Source: Rhea pennata (lineage: Eukaryota > Chordata > Aves > Rheiformes > Rheidae). From it: a stretch of 64,000 bases of DNA. Shown one piece after another: positions 23,101-64,000 of this stretch. How positions within the stretch are numbered: position 1 is the first letter of the stretch; every line of letters starts with the position of its first letter. The position numbers were made by a program, and so were the translations under genes. The stretch is from NCBI RefSeq assembly GCF_028389875.1, contig NC_084668.1, positions 19,239,993-19,303,992 of the forward strand, written 5' to 3'. The notes beneath the pieces are model-generated. The model ran no database searches. It saw only the letters and a list, made by a program, of their open reading frames with translations, and was not told the DNA's origin.

Positions 23101-25571
23101 TGTTTATAACCCTAACTATAGTATTGGACTTTTTTCACTGATTCTTTTGGAGCAGTAATTTGGTGGTGCAACACTGACATCCAGTGTTTATCTCAAAGAA
23201 TGCATCATTTCACATTTCATAGGCATATAGTAGCAGGACAAAAACTGCCTTATTCTTTGTGAGACATCTCTGTTGTGGTCATAGAATTGCTTTCACTGTA
23301 ATGTAGTGACACTCATGCTAGCTGATTTAGCAGTAACAAGTTAACCTAAACACCAAATGGAGTCTGATTATTGTCCCATGCATAGGTTAATTTGCCCTAC
23401 TTAATGGTACATTTGCATTTTGGTACACTTTTCAGTAAGCTGAATAACTAACAAAACAAGCTAGATTCTTTACAACTGACTCCGGTATTGTTAAATCATG
23501 ATGCAGTTTAGTCATAAATTAAAGTCACTGAGCTGGAATGAAAGAAACAGCCTAGTCATTAAATTCAGTCTGTTTTAAATAATATCAGATATCAAACGTT
23601 GTTCTTGTATACAAAATTTATAAATATACATGCAAATCCCAGTGCAATTAGGAAACAGATTTTCAGGGATTTCAATATAACTTGGACCTAACCCTAATGC
23701 CCCAGTCCTATACAGCTTTCAGATGTGAACAGTCCAATTGGTTATATTACAACTAAGAATATGTTTAACATTAAATGCATGTTTAACTTCTATCTAAATT
23801 TTTCAGAATCAAAATCTGGAGTGACTGGTAAAAATAGATTTATAAATGCAGTTATTATTATAATTTTCAGGTTAGACAATCCTGACAATGGTAAAACAAG
23901 CATTTTTTAAAACACTGCCCAGAAGTTAGTAAACTTCTGTCAACTATGTTCTCTTATTAAAGTTTAGAATCAGTTTGGTATGTTAAACGTTTCATACTTC
24001 TTGTTGGTAACCCACACTAGCAACAGTTATTTGTTTTCTATACATTAAAGAAACGACAGTATTTAATGAGTAAATTGTTATTCTTGGGCACACAAAAACA
24101 TTTTGTAGAGAAAATGAGATGATCAGTAAAAGAATATATTAGTTTATTCTTGTTAATTAATTAATTTCCCTATCAGAAGAAAGGTTTTATTTGCTTCAAA
24201 TAGTTTAGGTCACTAGGAGATACTTAAAAAAAAAAAAAAAAAGAAAAAAAAGAAAGCAATCTCATTCTCATTGCCAAGGTACCAAGAGCTAAAGAGTAAG
24301 GCTGATCTTAAAAGAAAATTCTATGCTTATCAAGCTAACAGAAATGTTTCTAATTTCTTATTGACTGGAGATAAAAAAAAAAAATAGCATAACTGGATTT
24401 GTTGCATCAGAAAATATGTAACAAATGTTTCTCAAATATCGATCAGAAAGTTTCAGTGTTGAAAATATTGACTCTTGTGACATTTATTTTGCATTTGAAG
24501 TTAGAAAGGAATATTATTTCCTTGATATACTTAATTTTGCTGATTTTTCTGATATATTTTACTGCAGATGTCTTTGCACACTGTGTGCAATCTGTACTAG
24601 CTTAATCTCAATGAGTTTACAACAAAGAATCTTTCAAAAGTCAGATCTGGGTCCATTTTCAGTTTAAAAATACGAACTATAGACTTACCTCAGTAAAATA
24701 GGGAGTGTTTTAAAGAAATAAAAAGAAAGAATAAAAATGAAAATGTAAGAGCAAAAAATAGGTTTATACTGATATGATAATGTTTGCAGATAGCAATTAT
24801 TTCATATTATTAATAGATTACTTCAAACTTACATACTATGCTATAAAATGCCCCTTGGAAAGTTCTGTGAAATACAATGGTTATAGTCTAAGGCATTCTG
24901 CAGTAGGACAGAAATCTGAACTAAATTTCATACAATAATCACAGTAACTATGGAAAGGTTTTAGTTTTTTATTACATGCTATAAAATTTCAATTTGAGAA
25001 CCTACAGTGATACAAAAATAACAGTTACTTGAGACAAATTAATATAAAAGTAGGGCAATGGAGTGGCAATCTGCCTTGGACAGTTTTAAATGAATGTCTA
25101 TAGACACACACTTATTTTGTATGCATTCTACTAATTTAATCCCTGTTGATTATATTTACGAAGTATCTATATGGACTGAATCTAATTTTTAAAATCAAAC
25201 TCATTAAATATATCTAAAGCAGATTAAAATAAAAAAATCAGTAATTATGTATCTCACATTTAAATTTTGACTACAATGCATGTCTTTCATGATCTCATGT
25301 TTAATCTTGCTTCTTTCAATTGCTTCTGTAACCCTAACAGTTGATTTGCCATTTTGGAAGCATTCTCCATTGGACTAATTGAATAGACTAAAAAAGGTTT
25401 AAATTATGCCAGCTAGTCATTAACTCCAAACATTAATCACTATAACTGCAGAAGAAAACACCAACATTTGAAAGACCTTGTGCCTGGATTGCAAACTTTG
25501 GACAGTACAATTCAGACAATGCACTCAGCCTTCTCAAACAAACCGTACCTAGTAGTTCATATAAATCTTAC
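20199..25571 (-). other. GCG: GCG intron 1
   Basis: 5.4-kb intron in the 5' leader. It contains short ATTCATTCA / TGAATGAA repeats (about 21528-21592), an A-rich stretch (about 24227-24255) and another A run near 24374. No coding exon recognised. Confidence 0.7.
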
Positions 25572-25668
25572 CTTCCAATACTTTGAAGTGATATGTAGCA
25601 GCTGGAGAAGGATCTGCTACTCTCTCTTCTGGAACTATGGGAAGCCTTGAGGATCCTGAGATCTGCCT
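25572..25668 (-). other. GCG: GCG exon 1 (5' untranslated), start approximate
   Basis: The non-coding first exon ends TTGGAAG|GTAAGA (donor at 25571-25570). Its 5' end is inferred to be about 25-30 nt downstream of the TATA box, so the start of transcription is placed near 25668. No ATG-led frame of note is present. Confidence 0.75.
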
Positions 25669-25689
25669 AGCTGCCTCTCTTGCACAGCC

Positions 25690-25853
25690 TTATATATATA
25701 CACTGTTCAGCTCTAGTAAGCATTACGAGAGTGTATCATTGCTGACAGTTTCCTTATTCAACTTTAAAAAAAAGTCATCATATTTGCTATTCATTTCATT
25801 TGATAATTTTACAAGCAATTTCACACATTAATTCTGCTTACTTTATGACATCA
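25690..25853 (-). promoter_or_regulatory. GCG: GCG promoter: TATA box, MAF half-site, CRE-like site
   Basis: On the minus strand a TATATATATAAGG TATA box lies at 25700-25688. Some 40 bases upstream is TGTCAGCA (plus 25740-25747), a MAF-type half-site in the context CTGTCAGCAATGAT. This resembles the G1 element of mammalian glucagon promoters, where TTGTCAGCG lies at a similar distance from TATA. Further up, TGATGTCA (25846-25853) is one base from a consensus CRE. The sites are seen directly; their function is inferred from the mammalian promoter. Confidence 0.65.
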
Positions 25854-28800
25854 GTGCTAATATGGATTTGCAAAAGGAGTGAGGTAGCAATGTCCAAAGA
25901 AGTAAATATCAAACAGAAGGGCATTAGGATGATAAGCAGTTGGCTAAAGATGCTTGGGATTAAGGCAACAATTTCTCCAAATTCTGATTTGCCACATTTA
26001 ACATTTCATATACAGCGAAATCATGGTCCTTTTGGCATTTATAATGCTAACTTCATCAAATAATTTCACATTAAAGTTTATAAATTAAATACACTGTAAC
26101 AATAACCAGCACAACTCCCTCAAAGCCCTCCATTAATTCCTCAAATAATCTTGTTGTGTCAATATAATGAACATGAAGAGATGTGAAATACAGCAGCGAT
26201 GGGTACCCATCATGCAAAATCCAGCACTGATCAAATATAACAGAAAGATTTGATTATCCTAAAAGTAATATGCCAACTTTGTAAATTCTACTGTATAAAA
26301 ATTCATATTCACTTCAGAATAGTATACTAAGCATTTATTATAAATTGAGTTTCACATTGTGGCCTACTGATTTATACAAAGATAATGCCCTCTGCCCATA
26401 CTTCTCTGTTCCCTACAAAGAAATTAAAAGAAATATATGGACTTGAGTTTTATAACTGTGTATGTTCTATAAAACTATTGTCAAGGTCCTAAAATATTCA
26501 GTAATAGCAGCAATTGAACAGCTGTGATGGAGCAGCATTGCTAAAGATGACTAGATTCAGCCGTCTGGTGATCAAAGGTAGGAGAGAGGGAGAAAAATAC
26601 AAAGCTTCTTTGTTGATGGTCCTGGCTGCTGAAATAATCCATACAAATTTGCTAGTCTAGAATATAGGTATTTTATCCCATCTTTGAAGTAACAAAGTGA
26701 GATATCCCCTTCAAGGAATTCCTGGAAAAGTTTTCTACTTCAAACTTCATGTCATCACATACATCATAATAATTCTTCGTAAAATGAAAAAAAGGCACAA
26801 AAAAGTGAAATATGATTATTGCATAAGTAGGGGATCAGGTAGTCACAGAGAGACATTAAATATGACAGATGCCACCTTGAGTTTCAATTCTACTCAGTAG
26901 AGGGAAGGGTTTGGGATCATAGTGGATATCTCACTGAATATAAGTGATTGCCTCCAGTTAGCTAGTGCTCTAGCACGGAGTGGCCAATAGTCTAATTTGT
27001 TGCGCAAAGCATACACATTAAGCAAACCCTTTTATTTCCCCTAATACTACATCTTGATATCAGCAGAATATCTTCACTGAGGTAATTTTCTTGCTGACTG
27101 ACCACAGCTAGACTGGCATAGCTCACATGACACAATTGAGACAGTATGTAAGTCAGATGCTGGCTTAATAACCCTACTATTAAAGTGACCAAAAAAAAAA
27201 AAAAAAAAATCGAATGGATATTTCCTAGAGCTCTACCCTAGATATCATGCTCTGGTACCAGAGTATGTGCATAGGGAAACAGAAAGTCTCATTACACAGT
27301 CCACAGAATCTATTTTAATTTTTGCTGTTAGTGTAATTTAGTACACAGGTCTGTGTACTGAGATTCATATTCCCTTTTTGTCATTTCTAGCTAAAATGCA
27401 AGTGACTGCTAATGCGGCTGTTGAAAACTGAAGAGCATAGCTTCTGTTTCTCTCATCCGTGTCTCCCTTTATACCTTCAGCCTTACTTTCTCCTACTGTC
27501 AGTCTCCTTTTTAATTGCTCCTTCCTTTTCCCTCTTATCCACATTTCCCTCTGTCTTTTTCTTATCCTCCTTGCCCTTTATTTTTCACTTTCTCCCATCT
27601 GCTCAAAGTCATGTATTCCCAATTGTGGGTTAGCATAACATACAAACTCATATACAAATGCACCAAACTTGGCTTTTCGGACTTTTATTTGAAATAACCC
27701 AGCAATATCCCCAGTATTACTGTCTCCATATGCCAACCTTCCCTAGGGCTAACAACTGTATAAATATCTAAGCCATGGTGTCAAAGAAGCTAAAATAAGC
27801 TTGGAAACAACCTTAAACACAAAACTTACTTATCTTCATGAGATGCTAACTTCACTGAGATACTTTGTCTTCTATATCTGAAAAGTGTATTTTAATCTAC
27901 TATTGATTTACACTTTATAAGCATTATATACGGAGTGCAAAATCATACATTAAATGTAAGTCAGTCCAGGCTTAAGTATTAGGCCTAGTGTCTTTGCTGC
28001 TCCTGAGGCCTACCGACAGCTCTGCAGTACCCCGATAGGACAGCAGATGGTGATCAATGGGCCATTTAGCCCTTCTGTGCATCAGGATGGTGTGTAGAGC
28101 CTTGTTGAAATGGATTATTTCATTGCATGTTGAGCTAAAGATACATAGCTATTCTAAATCAGCAATACAGAATGTATTCCATACATTTCTTCTTGGAACC
28201 ATATAATCTCTTCTAGGAAACAGGCAGTTCTTTTAGTTTAGCTCTATTTATTTTCTTGTGTCAAATAAAGTTCCTTGTTTATGGTAGGATGATTACAGGA
28301 AAAAAGTATGAGACACAGCAGCTCAGTACACCTGGTTAGGCAGGTTGTTACACAGGCTACATCATCTAGGAGGTCATCTAGCATCTAGAAGGTGACTGTC
28401 TGATTATTTGTTTTTCAAGTGATACACACACAATAAAAAGTACAGGAAAGAAGTTAACTGCAATCAAGATCCGTGTACTCTTCAGTTGCCATAACTGAAT
28501 ATACAGTAATACATGTTTTAACAGCACAGCAAACAAGAGCTCATCACTCCAAACAGAAGCAGAGAACTGAGTGCATGAAACATGCATGTGTACACATCTT
28601 GTATGCTGCTTTTTTCCCTCTCACGTTATAAAATACAATAGTTACATAGCACCTGCTGTTAAAAGTTAAGGGCAACCCCCTCTCTCCTCTATATTACAGT
28701 TCACATATAAGACAATGCTTCAGCTGAGTATGACTGAGACAGAACCTGAAAGTGATCTGCCTTACCTATCTTCTAGAGTTGCATGTTAATGCTTACCATC

Positions 28801-29262
28801 TGTTATTTGGACACACTGAAAAAATATGCATCTTGGATTTACTGAATTTGGAGGTGATCAGAGTTTCCTGCACTGTCATCTCATTCCCAGATAATGGCTG
28901 CTATTAGAGACAGCATACAGCACTCACTGGGCCAGAAATCTGTGGGAAAAGGCCAGAAGATACAAAATGAAAAGCAGAGTTCCTACTGCTCCATGCTGTA
29001 CCTATTGCTCTGACAGTGATAATTCCAGCTGGCATATTTGTTTTTTTCATAAAAATATGGTGAATGTATTTGTTATAACTGGCTAGCATTCCCCAAATGT
29101 CAAACTTTTTTTAAGGAAGTTTCTCTTAGGAAAAAATTATCTCAGTTTTTAAAAAAATAAATGTTAAAAATTTAACTTTTAATGAATTAGGAAGTTGCTG
29201 ACTTGCTCCCCCCTGCCTCCTCAACCATAAGTTCACAGGTTGGGCTGTGAAACCCTTTTATT

Positions 29263-29335
29263 TTTCCTATCCTTGCTGTATGACAGTTAGTCAAAAAGCC
29301 TCTTTTGACTAACTGTCATACAGCAAGATAGGAAA
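29263..29335. repeat. Near-perfect inverted repeat (34-bp arms, 6-nt loop)
   Basis: The left arm 29263-29296 (TTTCCTATCC...GTCAAAA) is matched by 29303-29335. The inner 25 bp pair perfectly; a single missing base separates them from a further 8 paired bases. The spacer is AGCCTC (29297-29302). No long open frame or target-site duplication is evident. Confidence 0.9.
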
Positions 29336-29634
29336 TTCCCCTTCTGGGAATTGGTCCAACATGTATGTTGCACATATGAATAAACATATATTACATCATC
29401 CATGTTGTACACATACATGTATAGAGCACATATAAATGTGCATATATGTTTCTAGATTTATGTGTGCAACTCCATGACTACACTTCGGGGCACAAGAGTG
29501 GTGTTCTCAGAATGAGGATTAGGTTAGAGCAAGGGTTTCTAGACCTTTCCATCACATGCAACTCCACGCTCACTGTCATGAATGTCTGTGGGTTTATACC
29601 TCAGGAAACAGCTATTGCAACTATGTAGCAGCCC

Positions 29635-29715
29635 ACAGCCCAGGCTGTCTACTGATACAAATTGGAATTGCTCCATTCCAAGTCAATGGAGCTGCATGAA
29701 TTTACGCAAGCAAAA
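29635..29715. repeat. Ancient amniote repeat fragment (candidate)
   Basis: The pattern CCATTCCAAGTCAATGGAGCTG...AATTTACGCAAGC resembles the palindromic old repeats containing CCATTGAAGTCAATGG and ATTTACACCAGC that are common in amniote genomes. Family not assigned. Confidence 0.4.
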
Positions 29716-32700
29716 GAGCTAGCCAAGTATATACTAGTTACTTTACATTCTCAGAAGACAATGTTCATAATTGAAAGTAATACCAAATGTTCTTAGCGAA
29801 TACTATGAATTATTCAGATTAAATACAAAGCATTCAAACGACTCTATAAAATGTAATAAACAGCTGTGCCTTGTAATTGGAACTGACTGGCAAACTGGAA
29901 AATATCGAATATAGTCTCAATTTGACTTCATGTCTGAGTAAAATGAATATAACATGAACCATGATCTGGATCGCTGGCTGGAGTTATACCTGGTCTTCTA
30001 CTAATGCTGTTTTCTCTTCAGATCTTTTCTTCTTTGCAGCTGTATTAATCCCAAGTGAAGCAGAGCAGAGCACATAATTTCATGTTTGAAGCATGAGAAG
30101 GAATGTATGTCCATTCATACATACAACTCATAGCATGACTGAGGTAGATGATGGAAATGGGGTTGGCGAATGGGGGGTTTGGAGTAGAGCCAGTGGTTCT
30201 GCTATTATTTATAGACACTTCAGCTCCTGGAATAAAGCCGATTTTGCTTTTGTAGCTCTAGTTGTATTTTGTAAAAGTTAAAAGGGATTAATGTGAAAAT
30301 AGGCTTGTAAACAACAGTCTCGAGGCCCTGACTGCTTTCTTCAAATCAAATATCCATGTTCCATCTTCAGAGATTTTTTAAAGGACAAATACTTGAAGAC
30401 TAAGTTTCATTGTCTTGAGTGGTATTTTTGGGTATCTCAACTGTGAGATGCTTAATCAAAGGGAAAAAAAAGGGGGGGAGACCTTAGCATTTTCTTAAAA
30501 TCGTATCTTTTAAAGTGGTCAAAGGCAAGAAATAAAACTTTGGGAACTCCCACTGATAAGCTTAGAAAATCTTGTCATAAAAGCTAACATTTCTTAATTT
30601 CAAAGTTGTGTTCTAGTGTTGGCTTTTACGTACATACTCTTATGTCTGCAGCACAAATGCAGACTCTTTATTCATATAAGTTGTAAGACTGACCCTTAAA
30701 TGTATTATTTTAGACATAGCTTCAGCTTGATGCCTCAGGACAATCCCTTTCAGCTTGAACTCTAATTAAACTCTGTTACAGAACTGTACTTAAATAAAGT
30801 AGGCTAGATTAAAAAGTGAAGGAGCAAATAAGCGTTTTGTGAAGTGTCTGTGGAAATGATAATACGTGGATTGTGACGTATGAAGAATTCAGAGTTATGG
30901 TAGTTAAGAAGTGCTCTGCCCCATTGCTAATGAATGACTGCATAGTTACCTGCTGTTAGCACAAGCCAGCAACTTGGACGTTGCTTATGTTTGTAGGGGC
31001 TTTTGACACAGTATCCTAGGACATTTTCCCCAAGTCATCAAAATAAACGGTTGCTCAGTCATACAGCTTGCAGGTTAGACATTATTCCAGCAACCCAGTC
31101 AAATGTCACACTCCATTGAAGACATATTCCCATTCTTCAAGAACACTGTGTGAGGCAAATTAATTAACAACACAAAAAACAATGAAGCAAAACTGACAAC
31201 AACGTGAGGCATTTCTTTTTTCATGGTTTGTCTCCAAAACTGCTTCCTACAAGTCAAGGTTAATGGCAGTTTGGAAGATGTGAGGTGTGTACTCTGATTG
31301 CTCCAGGAAATAAATATACAAAAGGGTGGATTAATGATGACTAATGCATCCCTTGGAAAAGAGGTACCTTCCATTATTTTATTTGACACATTTTCCTGAA
31401 ATGTCCACTACCTTAAATACTTTCAGATGCTTCTGGAAACAGACCTGTGGCATGGAGTGAACAACTCACTGCATCCCTTTATTACTTATAAAATCTATGA
31501 AGGGCCAATTTACTTGTCCAAATTTCCAAAGTTTATAGGCTTTTGAAAAGCATAAATAAAAACAAAGGTGCAGAAATGTAAAGGTGCAGAAATTCTCTTT
31601 GTTTTCAAACAGAATTAAGAACCTAAAGAGCACCTAATTTATTGGCATTAATATGAGATTGCTACTGTGTATTTTGGAAATTGCTCCAGGTACTCATCAG
31701 CTTATTCAGATGTCTGAAACCTTCAAACATCTGGTATAAGAGCCAGATCACTCTTTCACCTCAATTCTGCAATGGTTTCTGTAGCATTGTATCAGTATAA
31801 CCAAATTGAGAATTAAATCTCAGTAATTTTAACTGAATTGTATTCCTTATCACCACATTACTGAGAGCACTGTTGTTTGTAGCAAATGTACAGAGGACCA
31901 TACAATCAGCATCTAATTAGCCCTACTTCATGTTGTACTTGCTTATTTTAATGTTAACTTTCTTAGCGCTATCATTTTTTCCTTTAACCATTATAGCAGT
32001 TGAATTTTAATTACATTACCAACAAAAAGCTCATTAATGTCACATAATTGGCAGCATTTCCAAAAAAAAAAAAACTGAGCTAATTGAATATTTTCTGAAG
32101 AGTTCCCATCAAAGTATAATTTAACCATTACAAACAGCTTGGCAACTACATTTACATAAAGATGTGTCTGAGGAATGTTCTCATGTTCGGAAAATCAGAT
32201 TTGATATTGCCATTAACAGAATGAAGGAAGCTGTTACATAGCAAGTCACTTCCACATTTTAATGCTTTTGGCTAAACTCTATGCTTTTATCAAGAGGGTC
32301 AAACAAAATCCCTTGCTTTTCCACAGGAAAGCAGCAACCAGTCTCTGACTGTGAATAAGGAAGTAGTTTTCTTATGGAAAGGTAATTCTACAGTCTTTTT
32401 CAGGTTATTTTGTCCTTTCACTGGCTAACAGCAGAGATGAGATACTGCTTTAGACAGAGGACAGTTCTAATGCAGTAAGGTAACTCAGTATTTTCTAAAC
32501 ACTTGAGCATGAAATCATCTCATCTACAATGGATCTCTTGCCAATTATCTTGTCCATATTCTTACATTATGACAGGACTGATTTAATTACTAATCAAATT
32601 AATATATGTATTCCAGTAATTATTAGACTCTAGCTTTCTTAAAAGACTCCCTACATCAGTTTCATTAGAAACAAAGCAAAGAAAGCCTACACGATCCTTT

Positions 32701-33214
32701 TATCCCTTCCTTTCCTATATGAGATGAATGGCACTGAAATTCAATTCAAAGTGCAGAGGTGACCATTACAGATTAAAAACAGACTAATAAAGAATACTTC
32801 ACAAATTCTTAATACAGGCAGAAAAAACACTGAAATAAAATACCTGTAGTGAATGTCCTGCTTCTATATTTAAACTTGAACAAAGTTTTACAGAATCAAG
32901 GCTTTAAATAAGAGATGAACAAAATTTGAACACAGCATTCAGTACTCCAGAATATTATCCAAACTTCAGCTTCAAATGTTGTGTGAGTCTCTCTCTACTT
33001 GGATTCTTTCCAAGAAACTGGAAATTAAAATACATTTTGAGAAACCAGTTGTTGTTAGCATGCTAATTAGGTACTTGCACTGCTTTCTTGGTTCTTGCCT
33101 ATTTTACAGTTGTAGTTAACAAACTCAAGCATATTCATTTGGCAACATGCCTTCTCAGTGGACCATCTATCTTTGCAATGTAGGATGCAAGTTTAAGCAA
33201 GATGACAATAAATG

Positions 33215-33450
33215 CACATTGTGTTTTACATTCTGATTTTATTTTTTTCTATGAAACAGGTGCTAAATGTGCCAAAACATGTATTAGCATAACATCTGCT
33301 AATATACAATATTAAAAATGATGTAAACATCAAGTTTAAAACTTTAAAATTCCTGTTATTCACCTGAAAAATATACAACCTGGGAACCGTTATCATTGCA
33401 ATCTCCCAGAAATTTGTTAGACACTGTGCCTATGCCACCTCAGAACCTGC
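33215..33450 (-). other. FAP: FAP 3' UTR with AATAAA
   Basis: Follows the TGA at 33453-33451. An AATAAA signal lies at 33243-33238, so cleavage is expected near 33220. The 3' UTR would be about 230 nt; the end is inferred. Confidence 0.75.

Positions 33451-64000
<30,550 letters not shown>

Larger units (their letters stand above)
25860..33200. other. GCG-FAP intergenic spacer
   Basis: I find no gene. It contains an A run (27190-27209), a pyrimidine-rich stretch (about 27430-27600), the 29.26-29.34 kb hairpin, a probable old repeat (about 29635-29715) and an A run (about 32060-32072). Distal GCG or FAP control elements could lie here but cannot be read by eye. Confidence 0.6.

Overview
The window is vertebrate nuclear DNA, almost certainly from a bird. 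It is AT-rich and intron-dominated, with one CpG island and GT-AG spliced exons. It carries avian-type CR1 LINE tails and a proglucagon gene with the avian exon layout. Glucagon residue 16 is Thr; as I recall, chicken and turkey have Ser and duck has Thr, so a non-galliform bird is more likely (inference). There are no bacterial features, no CRISPR array and no tRNA or rRNA gene that I could recognise.

Three neighbouring genes all lie on the minus strand: DPP4 (5' end only), GCG (complete) and FAP (exon 7 to the 3' end). This is the conserved vertebrate DPP4-GCG-FAP order. From left to right: (1) 1-8121 is DPP4 intron 2. (2) 8122-8560 is the DPP4 CpG-island promoter with exons 1 and 2, separated by a 97-bp intron. 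(3) 8560-13100 is the DPP4-GCG spacer, holding a MIR-like relic and a CR1 tail. (4) 13130-25670 is GCG: a TATA promoter, a non-coding first exon and six coding exons that join into an uninterrupted 206-codon frame for signal peptide, glucagon, GLP-1 and GLP-2. (5) 25700-33200 is the GCG-FAP spacer, with a striking near-perfect hairpin. (6) 33200-64000 is FAP: the last 20 exons (7 partial to 26), which join without frameshift or internal stop into 618 residues. These contain the Glu-Glu substrate clamp, the GWSYGGY nucleophile motif, the catalytic Asp and His regions, and the Ala that separates FAP from DPP4.

The genes are functionally linked. GCG encodes incretin and metabolic peptides. DPP4 is the membrane dipeptidyl peptidase known to inactivate GLP-1 and GLP-2. 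FAP is the DPP4 paralogue with added endopeptidase activity.

I found no previously undescribed system. The best second looks are the splice architecture of GCG (a symmetric 54-nt exon, a stop codon built into the GLP-1 exon donor, a weak GLP-2 exon donor), the 29.3-kb hairpin, a tandem donor in FAP exon 18, and GC-rich repeats in the DPP4 leader. All gene calls come from reading translated exons and splice sites by eye. Comparisons with human, chicken and duck proteins are from memory, not from an alignment run.
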